A DNA stretch of 64,000 nucleotides from contig NZ_JBHLWB010000005.1 in NCBI RefSeq assembly GCF_042433055.1, forward strand, positions 41,378-105,377. Direction: 5' to 3'. The translations under genes were made by a program, and so were the position numbers. A model generated the notes under the pieces. It was not told where the DNA came from. It did not search any database and worked only from the letters and a program-made list of their open reading frames with translations. This document shows, piece by piece, positions 52,349 to 61,158 of this stretch. Each line of letters opens with the position of its first letter. Positions within the stretch are counted from its first letter, which is position 1. Source of the stretch: Gallibacterium trehalosifermentans (GTDB lineage Bacteria; Pseudomonadota; Gammaproteobacteria; Enterobacterales; Pasteurellaceae).

Positions 52349-53284
52349 ATGAAAAAAAATTTATTGCTAACATCATTGGTCATGTTATCAACAACAGTAA
52401 TGGCATTTCCCAGCAAAAATTTAGAAATGGTAACTCATTCTGGTGCAGGAGGTGGAACAGATTTAACTGCAAGAATGGTTGCGAGTTTATCTGAACCACT
52501 TTTAGGAAAGTCGATTATTATTGTGAATAAGAAAGGTGGTGGTGGATTATTATCCTTAGATTATGTGGTATCTCGCCCAGCAGATGGACATACAATTTTG
52601 ACTTATACGAGTGGACAAGCGGGAGAAATAGCTAAAGGAAGCTCCAAAACAACGTTAAAAGATTGGATTCCGATTGCAAGAGCAACAGATGATCCGCAAA
52701 TTTTGATGGTGAAATGTAATCGCTTTAAAGATGCAAATCAATTTATAGAATCTCAAAAACATAAAGCACTTACTTATGGAACTACTCATTTAGGTGGAAT
52801 TGATGATGTATCTGCGTTTGCATTTACAACAAAAGCTAGCTTAAAAACAGCTGAAGTGATCCCTTTTGATAGTGCGAATGAAGTTGCCACTCAAATTGTT
52901 GCTGGGGGTGTTGATGTAGGGGTGTTAAATTTAGGTGAGGCTAAAGTACAAGTTGATGCAGGACAAGTGTGCCCAATAGTAGTTTTATCCGATAGTCGAA
53001 TGAAATCTTTACCTGATGTATTTACAGCTAAGGAATTAGGAATACCAGTAAGCTTATCTACAGTGCGTGGTTTTGTTGTTAAAGCAGGGACGCCCATCGA
53101 TGTCGTTGATAAATTAGAAAAAACATTATTGGAAGCCATGGCTCAACCAAAGTTTCAGAAATTTTTGGCTAATCTTGGTTTAGATGAAACTTCTATTGCA
53201 GGTAAAGATGTATGGGGAAGACAATTAGAAGAAAGTGATAAAGAAATGCATAATTCATTGAAACAATTAGGCTTTATTCACTAA
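52349..53284 (+). CDS. TctC-family solute-binding protein (TTT transporter)
   Basis: A 311-residue periplasmic binding protein of the Bug/TctC type. Signal peptide MKKNLLLTSLVMLSTTVMA with start at ATG 52349 behind AAGGAG. Family pattern: LEMVTHSGAGGGTDLTAR at the N-terminus and GGVDVGVLNLGEAKVQ. Members bind carboxylates. With the two following membrane genes it forms a tripartite tricarboxylate-type importer. Confidence 0.88.
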   Translation: MKKNLLLTSLVMLSTTVMAFPSKNLEMVTHSGAGGGTDLTARMVASLSEPLLGKSIIIVNKKGGGGLLSLDYVVSRPADGHTILTYTSGQAGEIAKGSSKTTLKDWIPIARATDDPQILMVKCNRFKDANQFIESQKHKALTYGTTHLGGIDDVSAFAFTTKASLKTAEVIPFDSANEVATQIVAGGVDVGVLNLGEAKVQVDAGQVCPIVVLSDSRMKSLPDVFTAKELGIPVSLSTVRGFVVKAGTPIDVVDKLEKTLLEAMAQPKFQKFLANLGLDETSIAGKDVWGRQLEESDKEMHNSLKQLGFIH

Positions 53285-53321
53285 AAGGTAAGTTATGTAT
53301 TTTTATATATAAGGAGACATC

Positions 53322-53798
53322 ATGAGAAGTAAGAAAAATTTATTTATCTTTTTCACTATTTTTATCTTTGCAAGTGTTGTTATTTATCTTGCTTCTCAGT
53401 TTAGAGATCTACCACCAATTTTACAGAGAGGATTACAACCATCAACTTTTCCTATTGCTTGCGCAGTACTGATAATATTACTTAGTTTTATATTATGGTT
53501 AAAGAGTAATAGAGAAGAAGATATACCTGAAGCTAATTTTAATATTATGACGATAAAAATATTTTTTATTATTCCAGTATTTATATTGGTATTGATGGTA
53601 GATTTTTTCTTAGCAGTTACTTTGTCGTCTTTAGCTATTCATATGTTATGGACAAAGAAAATAAAAATACTTCCTGTTTTTTTATTAGGAATTGTTTTAC
53701 CTCTCTTTATTTATGTTTTATTTGATCAAATTTTAGGAGTTAGATTTCCAGATGGAATTATAATGAATTATGTGCATGAGGGGGCTTTATGGAAATAG
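53322..53798 (+). CDS. TctB-family small membrane subunit (TTT transporter)
   Basis: A 158-residue protein with four hydrophobic helices, sitting between TctC and TctA genes and overlapping TctA by 10 bp. The PPILQRGLQPSTFPIACAV segment is typical of TctB N-termini. Confidence 0.82.
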   Translation: MRSKKNLFIFFTIFIFASVVIYLASQFRDLPPILQRGLQPSTFPIACAVLIILLSFILWLKSNREEDIPEANFNIMTIKIFFIIPVFILVLMVDFFLAVTLSSLAIHMLWTKKIKILPVFLLGIVLPLFIYVLFDQILGVRFPDGIIMNYVHEGALWK

Positions 53799-55276
53799 TT
53801 TGGAGTGCTTTAGGTAATTTAGCTGATATTGAGTTGTTTATATGGATTATTATTGCGTCAATTGGTGGTATTTTAATTGGTTCATTACCAGGATTAAATG
53901 CTACAACAGGAGTTGCACTAATTCTTCCATTTACAATTACAATGAGCCCTATACCAGCTGCAACAATTATGCTAACTATTTATTGTGCAGCAACGTTTGC
54001 TGGCGCTATTACTGCTATTTTAATTAATACTCCTGGAACATCTGCAAGTGCTACAACTTGCTTAGATGGATATCCACTTGCACAAAGAGGAGAAGCAGGT
54101 AGAGCATTAGGAATAGCGACTGTATCTTCAGGTATTGGCGGTATAATAAGTATTATTTGTTTGATGGTGGCAGCCCCTCTTCTTGCTGATGTTGCTTATA
54201 AATTTTCTCCACCAGAATATTTAACATTAACTATTTTTGCTATATCTATGTTAGCAACAGTTGGAAATAGTTCTGTTTTAAAAAATCTATTATCAGGTCT
54301 TTTGGGAATATTGATTGCAACTATAGGTGTTGATCCTTTAACAACTATAGATCGTTTTACTTTCGGGGTTACTGCTTTATATGAAGGAATAAATTTAGTG
54401 CCAATGATGATAGGTATTTTTGGAATTAGTGAATTATTTATTCAGGCTTCTAAGTCATCAAAGACAGGTAATATTATAAAAATGGATAAAATTAAATTAC
54501 CGTCTTTGCTGGATTATAAACGAATTTGGAAAACTATTTTACGTTCTTCTGGTATTGGTACATTTATTGGTGTTTTACCTGCAGAGGGGGCAACAGTAGC
54601 ATCTATAGTTGGGTATAACGAAGCTAAACGTTGGTCTAAGACTCCCGATGAATTTGGTAAAGGATCTATTGAGGGTATTGCTGGTTCTGAAGCCGCAAAT
54701 AATTCTGCAACAGGTGGATCTATGGTACCAAGCCTTGCTTTAGGTATCCCAGGTAGCCCTACAGCAGCTGTAATTATTGCTGGATTAATGATTCATGGAA
54801 TTAATCCAGGTCCTAACTTGTTTATTGAAAATGGAGAAGCTGTTTATACAATTTTTTGGGCTATGCTTTTGGCTAATATTATCTTTTTTATTATTGGATT
54901 AGCTGGGGCTAAATTATTTGCTCGAATTACATTTATTCCAACATCTATTTTATGGCCAATGGTATTTGTTTTTTGTATTGTTGGAGCATATGCAGTAAGT
55001 CTGTCTGTAGTAGATGTTTATGTTGCATTAATTTTCGGGATTCTTGGATATTTAATGAGATTATTTGGCTTTTCAGTAATTCCTCTAACCATAGGATTGA
55101 TTTTAGGTGGCGTTTTAGAATTAAGATTAGGACAAACAATAACAATGCTTAAAGGGAATTGGTGGACTATCTTAGAGCGTCCAATATCTGTTTTCTTTAT
55201 TCTTTCAACAATTCTTGTTTTTGTTATGCCAATTATTAAGGCTTATTGGAATAAACGTAAAAGTATAAAAAAATGA
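53789..55276 (+). CDS. TctA-family large membrane subunit (TTT transporter)
   Basis: A 495-residue, about twelve-helix permease of the TctA family. Conserved segments GSLPGLNATTGVALILPFT and the repeat-half equivalent GVLPAEGATVASIVGYNEAK, EAANNSATGGSMVPSLALGIPGSPTAAV. Secondary transporter driven by ion gradient. Base composition is more AT-rich than the housekeeping genes, which could indicate transfer. Confidence 0.93.
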   Translation: MEIVWSALGNLADIELFIWIIIASIGGILIGSLPGLNATTGVALILPFTITMSPIPAATIMLTIYCAATFAGAITAILINTPGTSASATTCLDGYPLAQRGEAGRALGIATVSSGIGGIISIICLMVAAPLLADVAYKFSPPEYLTLTIFAISMLATVGNSSVLKNLLSGLLGILIATIGVDPLTTIDRFTFGVTALYEGINLVPMMIGIFGISELFIQASKSSKTGNIIKMDKIKLPSLLDYKRIWKTILRSSGIGTFIGVLPAEGATVASIVGYNEAKRWSKTPDEFGKGSIEGIAGSEAANNSATGGSMVPSLALGIPGSPTAAVIIAGLMIHGINPGPNLFIENGEAVYTIFWAMLLANIIFFIIGLAGAKLFARITFIPTSILWPMVFVFCIVGAYAVSLSVVDVYVALIFGILGYLMRLFGFSVIPLTIGLILGGVLELRLGQTITMLKGNWWTILERPISVFFILSTILVFVMPIIKAYWNKRKSIKK

Positions 55277-55347
55277 TAATTTAAAATATTTAAATAAAGT
55301 TGAATTATTAGTTAATTCTACATAAAACTATAATTTGGAAATTAAAA

Positions 55348-56184
55348 ATGAATAATAACTTTATACTAGCAGTTAACACCTCTATTTATGATGGGTATAA
55401 CTTGGAAACAGTATTTGCTTCGATTAAACGATGTGGATTTAATTATTTTGAATTAGCCTATAATCAGGGTTATGTTGGTAATTTAAATCAAGATTTGTTT
55501 AGTGAAGAAAATGCTAATTATATTAACTTGCTAAAAAGTAAATATGGATTAGCTACATTAGCGTTAGGTTGCACAATGGATCTGTCTACAGATAATTTAT
55601 TTGAGATATTTTCTCCTCGTCTTAAATTTGCCAATTTAATTGGTGCTAAATATATCAATGTTTGCACCACCAAATTAGCCAATAAGGAGAAGTTAATAAC
55701 GAATTTAGTATCTTTAAAACCTTTATTACAAAAATATCAATGTATTTTGTGTTTGGAAAATGGTGGTGATTATAATTTTGATGCTTTTATTGATGTGGAC
55801 GATGGTGTTGAAATATTAAATCAATTAGACAGAAAATATTATGCGATAAATTTTGATCCAGGCAATATGGTTACTTATAACAACCAATTAAATGTAATAG
55901 AGGAAGCAATAAAATCTCTGCCATATTGTAAACATTTTCATATTAAAGATGTTTTTGTTGAGAATGAAAAATTTAAATTTTTATCAATAGGTGAAGGGAT
56001 TATTGATTATAAGACGATTCTTTTAGGGATTAAGGAAAGACAGTTATGTTGTAGTTTGGAAATTCCATTAAGAATTTATAGAGAATTAGATTCAACACCA
56101 AAAAGATATGCAAATAAGATTTCGATTAATGTGATTGAAGAAACATTAATTAAGTCTCGTACATATATTTATAACATCATTTAG
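55348..56184 (+). CDS. TIM-barrel sugar (phosphate) isomerase/epimerase, EryC-like
   Basis: A 278-residue xylose-isomerase-like TIM-barrel (AP_endonuc_2 fold). Metal ligands expected in CLENGG (E), NFDPGNM (D), FHIKDV (H, D) and SLEIPL (E). In Brucella EryC is such a protein and racemises a tetrulose phosphate; related proteins act as decarboxylase or epimerase in other acid-sugar routes. Lies directly before the SorC regulator, as eryC before eryD. Substrate is inference. Confidence 0.78.
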   Translation: MNNNFILAVNTSIYDGYNLETVFASIKRCGFNYFELAYNQGYVGNLNQDLFSEENANYINLLKSKYGLATLALGCTMDLSTDNLFEIFSPRLKFANLIGAKYINVCTTKLANKEKLITNLVSLKPLLQKYQCILCLENGGDYNFDAFIDVDDGVEILNQLDRKYYAINFDPGNMVTYNNQLNVIEEAIKSLPYCKHFHIKDVFVENEKFKFLSIGEGIIDYKTILLGIKERQLCCSLEIPLRIYRELDSTPKRYANKISINVIEETLIKSRTYIYNII

Positions 56185-56197
56185 GAGTTAAAGAAAA

Positions 56198-57154
56198 ATG
56201 ATGATCTATAAAGAAGCTGATCTATTAACAGAAATTGCGATTGCCTATTATGAGCATGAATTAACCCAAGAAGAAATTGCGAATAAGTTTAATATTTCCA
56301 GAATAAAGGTTGGTCGATTATTAAAAAAAGCAAGAGAAGAGGGGGTAGTAGAAATTAATGTTAAATATCACCCTATTTTTACTTCTCAATTAGAAAAGCG
56401 ATTAATTGATGAGTTTGGGATTCAGAGAGCATTGATTGCGATTGATGCCCAAAATGAAGTAGAGCAAAGAAGGCAGGTAGCATCGTTAGTGAGTTCATAT
56501 CTCTCGCATACATTAAAAGATGGAATGACGATAGCTGTTGGTCAAGGACGTAATGTTGCCTCAGTTGGTGAACATATCGGTATTTTTCCTGCAAAATCTT
56601 GTAAGTTTATTTGTGGTATTGGTGGCGTTCAGCGTAATGGTGAGCCTGTTGATGCAGATCATACTTGCCGAAATTTAGCGCGAAATTTCAGTGGTATTAA
56701 CGAAACGCTCTATGCTCCCGCATATCTTGAAGATAAAGAGTTTCGAGATGTTTTTATGAAAAATGGTGTGATTAAAGAAACCTTAGATAGAGCTAGAAAA
56801 GCTGATATTGCTTTAGTTGGTATTGGCGATATGAATGAAAACAGCTATATGGTGCAGCTCGGTTGGTTTACACCACAAGAAGTTACAGAAGCGAAACGAA
56901 ATTTAGGGGTTATTGGTGATATTGCGGGGTATGGTTTTTTTAATTTGCAAGGGGAATCAGTCGAAACGGTAATGAGTGATCGCGTGATAGGGCTGAGCCT
57001 TGAAGATTTAAGGGCAATTCCTTGTGTAATTGGTATTGCTTCTGAAAGCAGTAAAGCAATGGCGATATTAGGCGCATTAAGAACGGGTATTATCAATATC
57101 ATTGCGACCACAGCAAGTAATGTGAATACCATTTTAAATTTAACAAAAATGTAA
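56198..57154 (+). CDS. SorC/DeoR-family transcriptional regulator (EryD-like)
   Basis: A 318-residue regulator: N-terminal helix-turn-helix (residues about 20-45, LTQEEIANKFNISRIKVGRLLKKA) and a C-terminal sugar-phosphate-binding domain with GQGRNVASVGEHI and a C-terminal effector pocket near ASESSKAMAILGALRTG. EryD of Brucella belongs to this family and responds to erythritol. Two start ATGs (56198, 56201) follow AGGAG. It sits in the middle of the operon it presumably controls. Confidence 0.88.
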   Translation: MMIYKEADLLTEIAIAYYEHELTQEEIANKFNISRIKVGRLLKKAREEGVVEINVKYHPIFTSQLEKRLIDEFGIQRALIAIDAQNEVEQRRQVASLVSSYLSHTLKDGMTIAVGQGRNVASVGEHIGIFPAKSCKFICGIGGVQRNGEPVDADHTCRNLARNFSGINETLYAPAYLEDKEFRDVFMKNGVIKETLDRARKADIALVGIGDMNENSYMVQLGWFTPQEVTEAKRNLGVIGDIAGYGFFNLQGESVETVMSDRVIGLSLEDLRAIPCVIGIASESSKAMAILGALRTGIINIIATTASNVNTILNLTKM

Positions 57155-57173
57155 TTATGAAGGAGAACTTGAT

Positions 57174-57623
57174 ATGAAAATTGCAGTTGGCTGTGATGAA
57201 GCAGCATATAACTTAAAAGTAGAACTAATGAAATATTTGGATACGTTAGGTATTGAATATGATGATTTTGGCGCTAAAGCTGGAGATGTTGTTTTATACC
57301 CTGATATTGCAGAAGCTGTGGCATTAGCGGTTGCTGAGGGAAAATATGAGCGTGCAATTTTGACCTGTGGTACAGGTATTGGTATGGCGATTACCGCAAA
57401 TAAGATTCCAGGTGTCAGAGCTGCAGTATGCCATGATGTTTTTTCAGCAGAAAGATCAAGAAAGAGTAATGATGCGCAGATTATCTGTTTTGGTGAGCGT
57501 GTGATTGGCGTTGAACTTGCTAAATCATTATTAAAAACTTGGTTAGATTGTGATTTTTCTGGTGGTGGTTCAGCTCCTAAAGTCGCAAAAATTAATGAGA
57601 TTGACCAAAAATATCATCGCTGA
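57174..57623 (+). CDS. RpiB/LacAB-family isomerase, probable D-erythrulose-4-phosphate isomerase
   Basis: A 149-residue RpiB-fold isomerase. MKIAVGCDEAAYNLK at the start, the catalytic cysteine in LTCGTGIGMAITANK, and FSAERSRKSNDAQI. RpiB acts on ribose-5-P, but homologues EryI and DerI convert D-erythrulose-4-P to D-erythrose-4-P. Neighbouring TpiA-like and DhaKL genes favour the latter. RBS AAGGAGA. Confidence 0.85.
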   Translation: MKIAVGCDEAAYNLKVELMKYLDTLGIEYDDFGAKAGDVVLYPDIAEAVALAVAEGKYERAILTCGTGIGMAITANKIPGVRAAVCHDVFSAERSRKSNDAQIICFGERVIGVELAKSLLKTWLDCDFSGGGSAPKVAKINEIDQKYHR

Positions 57624-57674
57624 TATTTCAATAAAAGTTTAAAGATTCCTTAACGATACAAAGAGGGTGTAACT

Positions 57675-58652
57675 ATGAAAAAACCTAGCTTAATTTCAAC
57701 AACAGTATTATCTGTCATTCTTTCATCGAGTGTGTTGGCTGCGGGGACACATGAATTAGCGTTAAGTCATTATGGCTCACCAACAGATACCGTAACTAAA
57801 GCAACGGAATTTATGGCTAAAAGGGTAAATGAGCTATCTAAAGGAAGAATTACGATTAAATTACACCCAAATAGTGAGCTAGGACCATCAGGTACACAAA
57901 TTGATGGAACAAGAATGGGAACTATCGATATTGTTGTGGTAGGGAATCCATATTATACAACATTTAATGAGAAGCTTAATTTATTAGATTTACCATTTTT
58001 ATTTAATGATGAAAATCATGTAGAAAAAGTATTAAATAGTGAAGTTGGGGAGAAATTACTAAAATCATTAGAGCAATATGGTTTAAAAGGTTTAGCTTTT
58101 TATGAAATAGGCTTTCGTGATATTACGAATAGTAAGCGACAAATTAAATCAGTTAAAGATCTCTCTCATCTAAAATTAAGAACTACACCAAATCCTGCGC
58201 ATATTGCCGCATTTAAAGAATGGGGAGCAAATCCAACGCCAATGCCATTTAATGAAGTTTATTTTTCATTAAAAACAGGGGTAATAGATGGACAAGAAAA
58301 CCCAATTCATCATATTTATAATAATAATCTACAAGAGGTCCAAAAATATTTATCTTTAACACACCACGCTTATACTGCGGCACCAATGGCAATGAATTTG
58401 GATCGCTTTAATTATTTAGATAAAGAGGATCAAGAAATATTATTGCAAGCGGCCAAAGAGGGAGCAAATTTAGAAAAAGCATTAAATGTTGAAGAAAATA
58501 AAATATATTTAGAAAAATTAAAACAACAAGGTATGGAAATTGAAGAATCACCAGATATTACTTCATTCCAAGCTGGCGCAAAAAAAGCATGGGACGATTA
58601 TGCTAAAAAATTTGGTGATCAAGAAATCAAGACTATTTCTAATCTTAAATAA
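57675..58652 (+). CDS. DctP-family TRAP solute-binding protein
   Basis: A 325-residue periplasmic protein. Signal peptide cut after SSVLA. DctP features: MAKRVNELSKGRITIKLHPNSELG, the ligand-carboxylate arginine in LKLRTTPNP, the second arginine region GFRDITNSKRQI, and NEVYFSLKTGVIDGQENP. These conserved arginines indicate an organic acid ligand. First of three TRAP genes. Confidence 0.92.
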   Translation: MKKPSLISTTVLSVILSSSVLAAGTHELALSHYGSPTDTVTKATEFMAKRVNELSKGRITIKLHPNSELGPSGTQIDGTRMGTIDIVVVGNPYYTTFNEKLNLLDLPFLFNDENHVEKVLNSEVGEKLLKSLEQYGLKGLAFYEIGFRDITNSKRQIKSVKDLSHLKLRTTPNPAHIAAFKEWGANPTPMPFNEVYFSLKTGVIDGQENPIHHIYNNNLQEVQKYLSLTHHAYTAAPMAMNLDRFNYLDKEDQEILLQAAKEGANLEKALNVEENKIYLEKLKQQGMEIEESPDITSFQAGAKKAWDDYAKKFGDQEIKTISNLK

Positions 58653-58692
58653 TAGCATCTTTTAAATTATACCTATATAAGGAGAAAGGGAT

Positions 58693-59169
58693 ATGATTGA
58701 GCATTATGAGAAATTTATTAAAAAAACATTTTTGTCATTGGGGTGTCTCTTTTTCCTTATTCTGGTTTTGATGACATTTATCCAAGTAATTACGAGATAT
58801 GTTATTAATATTTCTTTTCCTTGGGCAGAAGAGTTTTTAAGATTCTGTTATACCTATATGATCCTATTTGGGATATTAACAACAACCCAGATACAAGTTC
58901 CTTTGTTAAGGATAATGATATTTGAAAAGTTTAAATATGGCTGGTTATTATCCTCTGTATTATATATTGTGATGTTAATTTCACTATTTTTGCTCGTTAA
59001 AGGTGGAATAAAACTCTATAGTATGAATTTAAATAGTTATTATTCTGCATTTAAAATTTCAATTTCTTGGGTCTATGTTCCATTTATTCTATGTCTATCT
59101 CTTGAGATGATTAGAATCGTCATTGCTTTTATATCATTAGCAAAAACCAAAGTTGTGGGGGAATTGTAA
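58693..59169 (+). CDS. DctQ-family TRAP small membrane subunit
   Basis: A 158-residue protein with four helices and the DctQ motif WAEEFLRFCYTYMILFG after the second helix. Overlaps the DctM gene by one base. RBS AAGGAGAAAGGG. Confidence 0.9.
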   Translation: MIEHYEKFIKKTFLSLGCLFFLILVLMTFIQVITRYVINISFPWAEEFLRFCYTYMILFGILTTTQIQVPLLRIMIFEKFKYGWLLSSVLYIVMLISLFLLVKGGIKLYSMNLNSYYSAFKISISWVYVPFILCLSLEMIRIVIAFISLAKTKVVGEL

Positions 59170-60461
59170 TGTCATTTATTATTTTATTGGGCGTAATGTT
59201 TATTTTAACAGTCTTTGGATTGCCATTATTTTATAGCATTATTTTCTCTTCAATTATTACTTTATTCTTATTTTTACCTTATGTTCCTGTAACGATTGTT
59301 GCTCAACAAGTTATGCAGGGAATTGATACAAATGCCTTGCAAGCATTGGCATTTTTCTTCTTAGCTGGTGAACTGATGAGTGTTGGTGGGATTACGGCTC
59401 GGATTATTCGGTTTGTAACCTCATTTGTCGGTCGTTGGAAAGGTTCTCTTGCTTATATTAATATTTTTTCTAGCTTATTTTTTGGATCAATTAGTGGCTC
59501 AGCCGTCGCTTCAACAGCTGCTATTGGTAGTTCATTAATTCCTGAAATGAAAAATAAGAATTACCCCGCACCTTTTTCTGCCGCATTAACACAATCGGCA
59601 TCAATTATTGGACCAATAATTCCACCTAGTGTTCCTATGATCGTATTTGCTGCACTTGCTGGTGCAGGTGTTTCTGTCGGAAAAATGTTTTTATCTGGTA
59701 TCATTCCTGGACTATTAATTGCATTTACACTGATATTAGTTACTTGCTTAATTTCTAAAATTAAAGGTTTTGGTAATCAATCAACAGCTTTTAGTTGGCA
59801 AGAGGTAAAAGAAAGTTCTAAAGATGCAATTTGGGCTTTATTTTGTCCAATTATTATCTTATATGGCATTATTTCTGGTATTTTTACAGCAACAGAAGCG
59901 GGCGCTGTATCTGTGGTGTATGCCTGTTTAGTAGGAAAATTTATCTATAAAGAATTAAATTTAGAAAGACTAAAAAAAGCACTTATATCTTCTTTAAAAG
60001 GAACAATAACAGTGATGTTAATAGTTGGTGCTTCTTCAATATTTGCATGGGTTATTGCAAGATTACAAATTAGTCATCAAATAGCAAATTATGTAGCTGA
60101 AATTTGTTCTTCTCCTATATCTGCCCTTATTTTAATAAATATTATTGTCTTCTTTATTGGTATGATAATGGATCCAACAGCGGCATTAACGATACTTGTT
60201 CCTGTTTTTATGCCAATTATTAATCAGTTTGGTATATCACCAATTCACTTCGGTTTGGTCATTATTTTAAATTTAATGATAGGTTTAATAACGCCGCCAG
60301 TAGGATACCTCATATATTTATCCGCTAATATTGCTGAATGTGAGCCAATTAAAGTATTAAAAAGTAGTGTACCATATTTACTTTCTTTATTAGCATTATT
60401 AGGGCTTTTAATATTAGTGCCAGAATTGAGTACTTATTTGCCAAATGTGTTCTTTGAATAG
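59169..60461 (+). CDS. DctM-family TRAP large membrane subunit
   Basis: A 430-residue, about twelve-helix sodium-coupled permease. Motifs GSISGSAVASTAAIGSSLIPEM, IIGPIIPPSVPMIVFA and the C-terminal GLITPPVGYLIYLSA are typical of DctM. With DctP and DctQ it makes a complete second importer for an acid in this cluster. Confidence 0.95.
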   Translation: MSFIILLGVMFILTVFGLPLFYSIIFSSIITLFLFLPYVPVTIVAQQVMQGIDTNALQALAFFFLAGELMSVGGITARIIRFVTSFVGRWKGSLAYINIFSSLFFGSISGSAVASTAAIGSSLIPEMKNKNYPAPFSAALTQSASIIGPIIPPSVPMIVFAALAGAGVSVGKMFLSGIIPGLLIAFTLILVTCLISKIKGFGNQSTAFSWQEVKESSKDAIWALFCPIIILYGIISGIFTATEAGAVSVVYACLVGKFIYKELNLERLKKALISSLKGTITVMLIVGASSIFAWVIARLQISHQIANYVAEICSSPISALILINIIVFFIGMIMDPTAALTILVPVFMPIINQFGISPIHFGLVIILNLMIGLITPPVGYLIYLSANIAECEPIKVLKSSVPYLLSLLALLGLLILVPELSTYLPNVFFE

Positions 60462-60473
60462 AGGAGATTCATT

Positions 60474-61154
60474 ATGAATAAAGATTGGATAGATTTATCA
60501 ATGCCTATTTCTAATAACCATATACGTTGGAAAACAGTGATTGATAAAAAAGGAAACTTTAATGATGGGGATTTATTTGAGGCGACACAAATACAAGTAT
60601 CTTGTCATGCTTTTACTCATATGGACGCATTAAGCCATATTAATAAAGAGGGGTATGATATTTTAGATATTAATCCTAGTACTTATATTGGTGAGTTTTA
60701 TATTATCGATCTTTCAACCTATATTACAGATAACTTTGCGATTACTGAAAATATTTTAAAGAGTGTTTGGCCACAAAATAATCCTGATAAAATTATTTTT
60801 AAAACACATTGGGATACTTTTTATAGTTATAACTCTAAGGAGTTTTGGACAAGATCGCCTTATTTGACTGATGATGCTGTAATATTTATGAAAAATAAAA
60901 ATATAACTATTGTTGCATTTGATTTTCCTCAAGATTATCCAATTCGATTTTGGGTGGAAAATAAGATTGAAAAACCTTTAGAAAAACATACAACGCATTA
61001 CCACTTATTGTCGCAAGGAATAACTTTAGTGGAGTATCTTTGTAATACTAAAAATATTACAAGCAATAAGGTATATGCTGTTATGGCACCAATCGCTATT
61101 GAAAAGGCAGATGGTGCGCCTTGTCGAGTATTAATAAAAAATATTGAGGAATGA
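60474..61154 (+). CDS. Cyclase-family (kynurenine formamidase-like) metal hydrolase
   Basis: A 226-residue protein of the cyclase superfamily. Metal motif HAFTHMDALSH (HxxTHxDxxxH) near residues 43-53 and DLSMPI at the start. Known members hydrolyse amides, lactones or formamides or are dehydratase-like. In this cluster a lactone or ester of a sugar acid would fit (inference). RBS GAGGAG 12 bp before the ATG region. Confidence 0.8.
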   Translation: MNKDWIDLSMPISNNHIRWKTVIDKKGNFNDGDLFEATQIQVSCHAFTHMDALSHINKEGYDILDINPSTYIGEFYIIDLSTYITDNFAITENILKSVWPQNNPDKIIFKTHWDTFYSYNSKEFWTRSPYLTDDAVIFMKNKNITIVAFDFPQDYPIRFWVENKIEKPLEKHTTHYHLLSQGITLVEYLCNTKNITSNKVYAVMAPIAIEKADGAPCRVLIKNIEE

Positions 61155-61158
61155 ATCA

